Assembly (NCBI RefSeq): GCF_014200435.1
Contig: NZ_JACHBR010000002.1
Coordinates: forward strand, 238,501 to 302,500
Direction: 5' to 3'
Source: Sphaerisporangium krabiense
GTDB lineage: Bacteria > Actinomycetota > Actinomycetes > Streptosporangiales > Streptosporangiaceae
DNA length: 64,000 nucleotides
The notes beneath the pieces are model-generated. The model was not told the DNA's origin. It saw only the letters and a program-made list of their open reading frames with translations, and made no database searches. The translations under genes and the position numbers were made by a program. Every line of letters begins with the position of its first letter. Within the stretch, counting starts at the first letter, position 1. Positions 16,746-24,029 of this stretch are shown here, piece after piece.

Positions 16746-19685
16746 TCAGGAGGGAGAGCCTCGGTGGAGGCGCCAGCCGGGGGCGGTCGCGCCGCCGGGG
16801 TGGATGGCGAAGGCGCGCAGCTCGAAGGTGTGGCGGCCGTCCGGGGCCGGGAGCCAGACGCCCTCGGGGGAGGGCAGCATCTCGGTGATGGTCACAGGAC
16901 CGGCGGTGCGGGCCACGTGCCGGTGGAACACCTCGATCAGGTGACGGCTCGCGAAGTCCAGCAGCAGCGGCTTCGGCTCCTCGGGAGTGCGGTAGTACAC
17001 CTGCTCCGGCATCCCCGCGCGGGCACGCCACGCGCGCGCCGCCCTGACCAGCGACCACCCCGAGAGATCCGCCTCCCACGGCAGGCCCGGCTCCTGCCAC
17101 CGCTCCCGCTGGTAGACGACGCCCCCCACGGTCAGTCGAGGCGTGTGCCCCGGCAGCGTGAACGGGTGGTCCTCGACCGCGGGCAACGTGAACGCCGCCA
17201 GCGGGTCGAACCCGGGGGCGCGCTTGAGCTGGGGATGCAGCAGCAGGGGGCCGTCCTCGTCCCACAGGGCCACGCCCGCGCCGTCGCGGCGCACCCGCAG
17301 GGCGGACGCCGGCACCGCGCCACCCGCCGCGGGCAGGTGCGGGCGCAGCTCGACCAGCGTGTCGGCCACCCGGTACGGGAAGATCTTCGTGCCGCGCCCG
17401 ATCAGCACCTGGGCCACCCGCACGCCCGCGTCGGCGAACACCTTCTCCATCAGCGCGGCGATACGGTCCGGCCCGCCCTCCTCGCGGCGGAAGTGATCGG
17501 TCGGGAACACCGACAGCAGCGCGGGCGCGTGACCCTCGCCCACCACGATCTGGAAGTCCCCCTCGGCCAGCGCCCGCTCGTCGCGCGCCGCGATGAGCAG
17601 GTCCACCGAGGTGAACGCGGGATGGTCCGCGCCCGGCACCGGCACGTCCGCGAGCATCTCCCGCGCCCGCGCCGCCAGGGCCATGACCTCCTCCGCCCGC
17701 AGCTCCACATGCGACTCGCCCTCGCGTCCCTCCAACAGCCCCCGCACCAGCCCCTCGAACCGCGCGAGCACCGTACCCGCACCGCCGGCACCACCCACGG
17801 AGGCATCGCCGCCCGCGCCGGGAGGGCCGTGCGGGTCCGCGCCGGGAGCGCCGTGCGGATCTGCGCCGGGAGCGCCGTGCGGATCTGCGCCGGGAGCGCC
17901 GTGCGGATCTGCGCCGGGAGCGCCGTGCGGATCTGCGCCGGGAGCGCCGTGCCGGTCAGCACCGGGGGCACCGTTCCGGTCCGCGCCGGGGGCACTGTTG
18001 CGCCGGTCCGCGCCGGGGGCGCCGTCGTGCCGGTCGGCGCCGTGCCCGGTGGTCGCCGCGCGCAGGTACGCCAGCAGCGAGACCTCACCCTCCGGGGCCA
18101 CGGCGTCGAGGACGCGGCGGGCGCGGGCCTGCTGGTCGTGGCGGCGCAGCAGCGCGGCCGTCCTCCACAGCTCCAGCACCGGGACGAGCCCGTCCCCCAC
18201 CCGCCGGGTCACCGGCTCGCCCAGCTCGAAGCGGTTCAGGTCGCCCCGGCACTCCTCGAAGACCAGCGTCCTGTCCACGTACATGCGCCCCGCGCCGCGC
18301 CGCGCGGCCTCACCGGTGAGCGCCTCGTAGCGCTCCTCCAGCTTGCGCGCGGCGGCCACCCCATCGGCACGCGAATCCGCGCCACACGCCTCGACCAGGG
18401 ACGCCAGCTCGGCAGCGGTCGCCTGCCACTCGCGCACCGCCTCGTCCCCGCCCCGGCCGGGATCCTGAGCCGGAAGGGCGTCCAGCCACGCGATCACCGC
18501 GTCGAGCGGACGAGCCGTATCCGGTGCCACGAGCGGCGCATACGTCAGCAGCCGCCGCCGCACCAGCCCCTCCACCCGCCCCACGACATCCTCCACGACA
18601 CCACGCGCCCACCCGCCCGGCGTCCGCCCACCCTCCGGCTCCGTGGCCCGCGTCCGCTCGGCGTCCCCTTGCGGGCCCCGTGTCGGCTCGGACTCCGCCT
18701 GCGGGACCCGCGTGCGCTCGGTTTCCGGCTCCGCTAGCTGTGTGTCCTGGGCTTCCGGGGCCGGGGGCCGCGTCTCGGTGGTTTCGCGGGACAGTTCGCG
18801 GGCGAGTTCGCGTACCGTCAGGCCCGTCTCGGACAGGGCGATCAGGCGGGCGTCCAGCGGGTCCAGGGCGGTCGAGGCGCCGGTGATCTCGTTGACGGCG
18901 CCGTCGCCGGTGAACCGGTGCGCGAGGGAGGGGCGGGGACGCAGGTGGCCGCGCATCCGCGGGTCGGCGCGCACGCCGTCGGAGATGGCCTCCGCCAGGC
19001 GGGCGGAGGCGAAGACGGTGCGGGTCACGGCCGACGGGTCGCGCTCGACGCGGGCCGCCGCCGGCAGGTCCGGGTTGAGCGTGCCGTAGTTGACGGGGCC
19101 GAAATGGCTGTTGGTCTCGTTCTTGGCGGCCAGCCGCTGCAAATAGGTGACCAGCCTGCGCTCGATCTGGCGGTTCTCCCGGTTCGGGCCGGACGGCGAC
19201 ACGGCGTACTTGCGCAGGCCCTCGTGGAAGGCCGGGCTGAGCAGAAGCACGGCGTCCCGCAGCAGAGGGTCAGCCGCTCGGGCCTTCAGGCGCGCGGAAC
19301 ACCGCTCCAGCTCGCCCTCGTGGGCGGCCGACGCGCGCGCGGCCAGCTCGGCGGCCTCCGCGAGCAGGCGGTTCCACTCCAGCAGCGCGGCCGCCAGCTC
19401 CGCGCCGGGGGCGGACTCGGGCCGGGGTGCGGGGACGCGCCGGCCCACCGCCGCGCGCTGCTTGCTGAGCAGCCGCCCGGCCGCCGGGTCCCCCTCGCGG
19501 GCCGCGCGCACGGCCTCGGGGAACGCCTCACGCAGCAGATGCTCGCGGTGCTTCTCCGCAGCATGCTCGGCGGCCAGCACGGCGTCCACGCCGGCGGCGG
19601 TGTCCGGCAGCCGCACCTCCTCCAGCGCCTCGTACGGAAATCCCGTCGTGCGCACCACGAGGTGGTCGTGGAGAAGCCAGCTCAT
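16746..19685 (-). CDS. LanB-like protein without elimination domain, PEARL candidate 1 (repeat-expanded)
   Basis: 979 aa, ATG at 19685 after GGGGAG. It carries the body of a class I lanthipeptide dehydratase: TGFPYEAL near the start, LQRLAAKNETNSHFGP (about residues 183-198), RRGAGRMYVDRTLVFEECRGD (about 460) and FQIVVGEGHAPALLS, closing with TEMLPSPEGVWLP and HTFELRAF. There is no SpaB_C elimination domain after this, so glutamate elimination is not expected; such proteins act as tRNA-dependent peptide aminoacyl ligases where studied. It is about 150 residues longer than its paralogues because of a Pro/Glu/Thr-rich stretch (about 340-390) and a Gly-Ala-Asp-Pro-His repeat (about 560-625). It is separated by about 500 bp from the TldE gene, so it may have its own promoter. 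Confidence 0.85.
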   Translation of the reverse strand: MSWLLHDHLVVRTTGFPYEALEEVRLPDTAAGVDAVLAAEHAAEKHREHLLREAFPEAVRAAREGDPAAGRLLSKQRAAVGRRVPAPRPESAPGAELAAALLEWNRLLAEAAELAARASAAHEGELERCSARLKARAADPLLRDAVLLLSPAFHEGLRKYAVSPSGPNRENRQIERRLVTYLQRLAAKNETNSHFGPVNYGTLNPDLPAAARVERDPSAVTRTVFASARLAEAISDGVRADPRMRGHLRPRPSLAHRFTGDGAVNEITGASTALDPLDARLIALSETGLTVRELARELSRETTETRPPAPEAQDTQLAEPETERTRVPQAESEPTRGPQGDAERTRATEPEGGRTPGGWARGVVEDVVGRVEGLVRRRLLTYAPLVAPDTARPLDAVIAWLDALPAQDPGRGGDEAVREWQATAAELASLVEACGADSRADGVAAARKLEERYEALTGEAARRGAGRMYVDRTLVFEECRGDLNRFELGEPVTRRVGDGLVPVLELWRTAALLRRHDQQARARRVLDAVAPEGEVSLLAYLRAATTGHGADRHDGAPGADRRNSAPGADRNGAPGADRHGAPGADPHGAPGADPHGAPGADPHGAPGADPHGAPGADPHGPPGAGGDASVGGAGGAGTVLARFEGLVRGLLEGREGESHVELRAEEVMALAARAREMLADVPVPGADHPAFTSVDLLIAARDERALAEGDFQIVVGEGHAPALLSVFPTDHFRREEGGPDRIAALMEKVFADAGVRVAQVLIGRGTKIFPYRVADTLVELRPHLPAAGGAVPASALRVRRDGAGVALWDEDGPLLLHPQLKRAPGFDPLAAFTLPAVEDHPFTLPGHTPRLTVGGVVYQRERWQEPGLPWEADLSGWSLVRAARAWRARAGMPEQVYYRTPEEPKPLLLDFASRHLIEVFHRHVARTAGPVTITEMLPSPEGVWLPAPDGRHTFELRAFAIHPGGATAPGWRLHRGSPS
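17815..18010 (-). repeat. 24-bp coding tandem repeat in PEARL candidate 1
   Basis: A unit close to GCGCCGGGAGCGCCGTGCGG plus GATCT repeats at 24-bp spacing about five times with near identity and continues as degenerate copies to about 18010. On the coding strand it gives GAPGADPH octapeptides. Near-identity of the central copies suggests recent slippage expansion without frameshift. Confidence 0.85.
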
Positions 19686-20193
19686 CGTGCCGCTCCCCGG
19701 ACGTGTGGGGTGCCCGACGTGGTGGGAATCGCCATTTCTCCGCCTTTTCATCCTGCGGTACCGGGTCGCACTGAAAACTCTGTGCGACCCACCCATCGCG
19801 AACCAGGCGAAGACGGGTCAGCAAGTTGCCGGACGATATCCGCTTCCTGCCAACCAGCGGACGGAATGCGTGAACCACCAGGCCCACCTGCGAAGATACG
19901 GCGAGAGAACCCCGGACACGCCGACGACCGGCACGAAGGCAACGAACCGCCGGAACACAAGGAACACCCGGCGAATTCCACCTTCCCGACCGTTCGAGGT
20001 CAGCGAACGTTCATACGGCTTACTGGGACACTTGAGTTTCCTCCCCGGAAGGTCAGGGAGGAGGGCGCCTGCGAATTCCGCCGGATCGGCCGGTCGTCAG
20101 TTGACGTTCATGTGGCTTACCAGCGCACTCGCGCTTTCCGTCCCGGGGAGGGGTAAGGCCTCTGGCGGAACGCGCCTCCCCGGTCGGTCGATG
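19686..20193. other. Gap between PEARL candidate 1 and TldE genes, holding 97-bp imperfect repeats
   Basis: About 500 bp without an ORF that has a start codon. Two degenerate copies of the 3' end of the upstream TldE-like gene occupy 19997-20190. The remaining 300 bp (19686-19990) should carry a promoter for PEARL candidate 1, but I cannot place one. Confidence 0.5.
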
Positions 20194-20230
20194 TCAGCCG
20201 GTGTCCATGCGGCTTATCAGGACGCTTGGG
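19997..20230 (-). repeat. Three 97-bp-spaced copies of a TldE 3'-end segment
   Basis: The core GTCAG...TTCAT.CGGCTTA appears with its TTCAT/TCCAT element at 20011, 20108 and 20205, exactly 97 bp apart. On the minus strand each copy translates to a related C-terminus followed by TGA: SPSVLISRMDTG (the real TldE end), SASALVSHMNVN and SSVPVSRMNVR. The two outer copies lie in frames without ATG, GTG or TTG starts. Confidence 0.75.
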
Positions 20231-22101
20231 CTCTCGGCGCCGGGGGCGAGGTGGGAACGGGCCGGGTCGTTGCCGGTTGCCGTGATGGAGCGGAGGAGTT
20301 CGAATATGCCGGAGGACAGGCGTACGGGGCCGAGCGCCTCGGCGCGCCGTCCGTCGCGGACCCGCCAGCCGAGCACCACGGTCGTGAACGTGCCGCGCCG
20401 TCCCCGGATCGCGCCCGGCTGGACGACTCCGACCGCCTCGACGCCGTCGCCCATCTCGGCGCGCAGCGCGTCGAGCGACCGTTCGCCGGCGGCGAGCGAG
20501 ATGCGGGACGGGCTCTCGACGGCGGGCTGGTCAGGGGCGGCGCGCCGCGCGGCGCCCGAGGGGGCCACGCCGAGCTCCGCGGCGCTGGTGCGGCCGGTGA
20601 GGAAGCCGCGCAGCACCCCGCCGTCCAGCAGCGTCTGACGGCGGGTCGGCGTGCCCTCGGCGTCCACGGGGCCAGAGGGGTCGTCCACGAGGGTGACGGC
20701 GGGGGAGGCGATCCGCCGGCCGACCCGCTCCAGCAGCGGGCGCATCCCCGCGAGGACGTTGCCCGCGCTGAACAGGAAGCCCAGGCTGCGGACGAGGTGG
20801 GCCGCCACCCCGGGATGGAGCAGCACCGGGAGCGGCCCCTCGTCGCCGAGCGGCCGGGGCCCCGCGAGGTGGACGGCGCGGAACTCGCGGGCGCGTGCGG
20901 CGAGGGCGTCCCACCGCAGCTCGTCGAACCGCGAGGCGGTCAGCCCGTCCACCATGTGCCCGCCGAGGCCCTCCAGCCAGTGCCAGGCGTGGTGCGCGCT
21001 CTGCTCGTACGCCACCGCCGCGCCCGTCCAGTCGGCGGCGATCGTCCAACTACGGCTGTGCACGTACTCGGCGCCGAGGCCCGCAGGACCATCCGACGTC
21101 GCCAGCAGCTCAGCCAGCAGGCCCCGCGACATCTCGAACGGAGCCTCCGGCTCTGCAGGTGCCGGATGCACGTCCGTGCCCCGCGACATTGCAGAGCGGC
21201 CGTCAGCGCCAGTCACGGACAGGAGTGGGGCACCATCCGTGTTCGAAGTCGCCTGCGTGGTGCCGTCGGTGTCCGAGGTCGCGTGCGGGGAGTTGTTCGC
21301 GTCCGGGGTCGGACGCGGGGCGCCGTCTGTGTTGGGGGTCGGGCGTGGGGAGCTGTCCCTGTCCGGGTTCGGGGGGGTGTTTGTGGCTGGGGTCAGGGAG
21401 ATCAGTGGGAGGCCGCTGTCGGCGCGGGAGCGGCGGGCCAGGGCGACCGCCAGGCGGGCCACGTCATCGGGGAACTCCGGTGGCGCGCCCAGCAGCAGGG
21501 CGGCGGCGCCGTCTCCGGCGCGGACCCGCAGGCCCGTGGTGGTGGTCACGCCCTGGCGGGCCGCGTGGGTGCCGTCGGCGAAGACCTGTACGGCGCGGAC
21601 CGAGGTGGACACGCACTCGACGTCGGCCGCGTCCCCACCGGCCGCCGCGACGGCATGCAGCAGCGCGCGGCATCGGTCCAGCAGCACGGACACCTCGGCC
21701 GGGGCGGCGCCTCGCACAGCGCCTGAAACCGCGCCGGGGACAGTGCCCGAGACAGCCCCTGAGACTGTGCCCGAGACCGTGCCCGAGACTGCGCCCGAGC
21801 CAATACCTAAGACCACGTCCGGGACAGTGCTCGAGACCGGGGCTGGGTCAATGCCTGGGGCCGCGCCCGAGACCGGGGCTGGGTCAATGCCTGGGGCCGC
21901 GCCCGAGACCGGGGCTGGGTCAATGCCTGGGGCCGCGCCCGAGACCGGGCCTGGGTCAATGCCTGGGGCCGCGCCCGAGACCGGGCCTGGGTCAATGCCT
22001 GGGGCCGCGCCCGAGACCGGGCCTGGGTCAATGCCTGGGGCCGCGTCCGGGAGCGCGCCTCGGTCGGTGTCCGGGGTGGTGCCTGGGTTGATCGTGGTCA
22101 T
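20194..22101 (-). CDS. TldE/PmbA-type metalloprotease subunit with repeat-rich N-terminus
   Basis: 635 aa from ATG 22101, overlapping the TldD stop as ATGA. PmbA/TldE pairs with TldD to form the hetero-oligomeric protease that trims RiPP precursors such as microcin B17 and CcdA; the E subunit lacks the metal motif. Family landmarks: AAALLLGAPPEFP, AGNVLAGMRPLL, VDDPSG, EGTPTRRQTLLDGGVLRGFLTGRTSA, and the C-terminal LSSGIFELLRSITATGNDPARS. The first 150 residues are a Pro/Ala/Gly/Asp repeat not found in ordinary TldE (about 450 aa), and a Thr/Asp/Asn-rich linker occurs near residues 250-320. In the locus it most likely proteolyses the modified 43-residue scaffold peptide. Confidence 0.87.
   Translation of the reverse strand: MTTINPGTTPDTDRGALPDAAPGIDPGPVSGAAPGIDPGPVSGAAPGIDPGPVSGAAPGIDPAPVSGAAPGIDPAPVSGAAPGIDPAPVSSTVPDVVLGIGSGAVSGTVSGTVSGAVSGTVPGAVSGAVRGAAPAEVSVLLDRCRALLHAVAAAGGDAADVECVSTSVRAVQVFADGTHAARQGVTTTTGLRVRAGDGAAALLLGAPPEFPDDVARLAVALARRSRADSGLPLISLTPATNTPPNPDRDSSPRPTPNTDGAPRPTPDANNSPHATSDTDGTTQATSNTDGAPLLSVTGADGRSAMSRGTDVHPAPAEPEAPFEMSRGLLAELLATSDGPAGLGAEYVHSRSWTIAADWTGAAVAYEQSAHHAWHWLEGLGGHMVDGLTASRFDELRWDALAARAREFRAVHLAGPRPLGDEGPLPVLLHPGVAAHLVRSLGFLFSAGNVLAGMRPLLERVGRRIASPAVTLVDDPSGPVDAEGTPTRRQTLLDGGVLRGFLTGRTSAAELGVAPSGAARRAAPDQPAVESPSRISLAAGERSLDALRAEMGDGVEAVGVVQPGAIRGRRGTFTTVVLGWRVRDGRRAEALGPVRLSSGIFELLRSITATGNDPARSHLAPGAESPSVLISRMDTG
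21830..22055 (-). repeat. 36-bp coding tandem repeat in the TldE gene
   Basis: Six nearly identical 36-bp units (ending CTGGGTCAATGCCTGGGGCC) encode the dodecapeptide AAPGIDPGPVSG three times and AAPGIDPAPVSG three times. Flanking codons continue as degenerate VSGTVPG-type units to about 21710. Confidence 0.9.
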
Positions 22102-24029
22102 GGGCCGCTCACTGTCATGCGGGCCACCCGCAGGGTGGGCTGGCCTACTGAGACTGTTACCGGGAACTGGCCCAGCTTGTTGCACTGGTAGCCGTATGGC
22201 ATGAAGCGCAGGTCGTCGCCGATCATGTCGATGTCGCGGAGGACGCCGGGGCCCGTGCCTGACAGGGTCGCCTCCCGGATCGGGGCGGTCAGCTTGCCGT
22301 TCTCGATCAGCCGTCCGGCCGTCACGCGCACGCTGAAACGTCCCGAGCTCATGTCCGTCTCGCCGGACACGATGGACTCCACGTACAGGCCGTACGGCGT
22401 CGCGGCGATGATCTCCTCGGGGGACGATCGGCCGGGGGCGACGTAGGTGCAGCTCATGCGGGGCAGCGCGGGGTAGGCGTAGCTCAGCCGCCGTCCGTGG
22501 CCGTGCGGACGCAGCCCGGCCGCCGCGGAGGCGCGCCGGTCACGCAGATAGGAGCGCAGCACGCCGTCCTCCAGCAGCGCGACCTCCTCGGCGGGCTCTC
22601 CTTCGTCGTCGAAGTCGTACAGGCCCGCGCCGAGCGGGGCCCGCGGCGCGTCGATCAGGGTCAGGCCCGCCGGGGACAGCAGGTCGCCCAGCAGGCCGCC
22701 GTACGCGGCGCCGGGCAGCAGCGCGACGTCCGCCTCCAGTCCGTGGCCGCACACCTCGTGCAGCAGCGCGCCCGGGCCGCCCGGGGCGAGCACCACGGGC
22801 ATCTCGCCCAGAGGCGGCTCCACGGCGTCCAGGTCGCGGACGGATGCCTCCGCCGCGGCCCGCGCCAGCGCTCGGACGACGTCGTCACCCGGTGCGCCTC
22901 CCAGTGGCCCGCCGACCGGTTGCCCCCGGTGGCCCTCCGCGATGGGAGGCGCAGGACGGATCTCGGCCCCGGCGACGCGGAGGGTGCGGGCGATGACGCC
23001 GTCGCGGCGCGCGGTCGCGTGGATTCGCAGCTCCAGGTGGCGGTGCGTGCCGTGGCGCAGCAGTCCGTCCTCGCGGGCGACCAGCGTGGCCCGCTCGACG
23101 AACTCGCCGGTCACCCGGGCGGTCACGACACCGGGGAAGGCCGCCTCGACCTCGTCGGCGGCGAGGGCCACCATCCGGGACAGCTCCTCCGCCGTGGCCA
23201 GGCCGGCCTCCGCGACGGCGGCGAAGCCGTGGGAAGCCGGTACGGCAGGGGAACCGCCGAGGGGAGTGGTGGAGGAGCGATCGTCCGCCGGGTCGCCGGG
23301 ACGCAGGTCGTAGGGGGGAGTTCTGCCCGGGTCGCCGGGACGCAGGTTGTACGGGGGTGTTCCGCCCGGGTCGCAGGGACGCAGGTCGTAGGGGGCGGTT
23401 GCGGCTGGGCCGCCGTGCCGGCCGGTGGGGCGGGCGGACGTGGGGTCGTCGGCGAGGAGGGCGGGGAGGCGGGACGGGTCGAGGTAGGGCAGGTGGCGGT
23501 GGTGGACGCCGTCCGCCGTGGTCAGCGACAGCCCGGTACCCTCGCGGCGGCGCTGCGCCAGCCGCAGCCCGAACCGGTCGGCGACTGCGCGGGACAGCAC
23601 CCACGACTCGGCGAACACCTCGGCCCGCCGCCCCGGTCCCGCCGCCGCAGCAGCGGTGCGCAGCGCGGCCTCCGGGTCGATCACGGGGGTGGCCGGCGAG
23701 GAGGTCTCCTCGAGGGCGGGGCGGGCCGCGTGCCGCGGCCGGGCGCCGGGTCTGGGTTCGATATCGGTACAGGTGCCGGGTTCGGTAGCGGGTCCGACTC
23801 CGATATAAGGTCCCACTCCGGTGCCGGGGCCGGGTTCTGTGCCGTGTCGGGGGCCGGGTTCGGTAGCGGGTCCGGCTCCGGTGCCGGGTTTCGGTTCGGT
23901 AGTGGGTTCGGCTCCGGGGTGAGGTCCGGCTTCTGGGCTGGGGCCGGGTTGTGGGGTGTGTTGGGGGGTGGGGTCGGTGCCGTGGTTGGGGTGGCGGCCG
24001 GACCCGGGGTGGGTCAGGGGCGTGCTCAC
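22098..24029 (-). CDS. TldD-type metalloprotease with Gly/Pro/Thr-rich N-terminal extension
   Basis: 643 aa. The GTG at 24029 overlaps the preceding LanB-like stop as GTGA and fits the reading frame; upstream codons belong to that gene. The catalytic zinc motif HEVCGH is at residues 424-429 in ALLHEVCGHGLEADV, followed by the TldD signatures GAGLYDFDDEGEPAEE, LLEDGVLRSYL, MSCTYVAPG and GLYVESIVSGETDM. Residues 1-110 are a degenerate PGTEPGPGT repeat and residues about 190-240 a PYDLRPGDPG repeat, both absent from standard TldD (about 480 aa). It should form the active subunit with the TldE product encoded next. Confidence 0.9.
   Translation of the reverse strand: MSTPLTHPGSGRHPNHGTDPTPQHTPQPGPSPEAGPHPGAEPTTEPKPGTGAGPATEPGPRHGTEPGPGTGVGPYIGVGPATEPGTCTDIEPRPGARPRHAARPALEETSSPATPVIDPEAALRTAAAAAGPGRRAEVFAESWVLSRAVADRFGLRLAQRRREGTGLSLTTADGVHHRHLPYLDPSRLPALLADDPTSARPTGRHGGPAATAPYDLRPCDPGGTPPYNLRPGDPGRTPPYDLRPGDPADDRSSTTPLGGSPAVPASHGFAAVAEAGLATAEELSRMVALAADEVEAAFPGVVTARVTGEFVERATLVAREDGLLRHGTHRHLELRIHATARRDGVIARTLRVAGAEIRPAPPIAEGHRGQPVGGPLGGAPGDDVVRALARAAAEASVRDLDAVEPPLGEMPVVLAPGGPGALLHEVCGHGLEADVALLPGAAYGGLLGDLLSPAGLTLIDAPRAPLGAGLYDFDDEGEPAEEVALLEDGVLRSYLRDRRASAAAGLRPHGHGRRLSYAYPALPRMSCTYVAPGRSSPEEIIAATPYGLYVESIVSGETDMSSGRFSVRVTAGRLIENGKLTAPIREATLSGTGPGVLRDIDMIGDDLRFMPYGYQCNKLGQFPVTVSVGQPTLRVARMTVSGP

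Noticed and set aside
17815..18010. CRISPR-like array
   Set aside because: Units are contiguous 24-bp coding repeats without spacers and stay in frame.
19997..20190. Two extra small RiPP precursors downstream of TldE
   Set aside because: The conserved C-termini are in frames with no ATG, GTG or TTG start and no ribosome binding site; better explained as duplicated gene ends.
21830..22055. CRISPR or integron-type repeat
   Set aside because: 36-bp units abut each other, vary by single bases and encode a dodecapeptide in the TldE frame.
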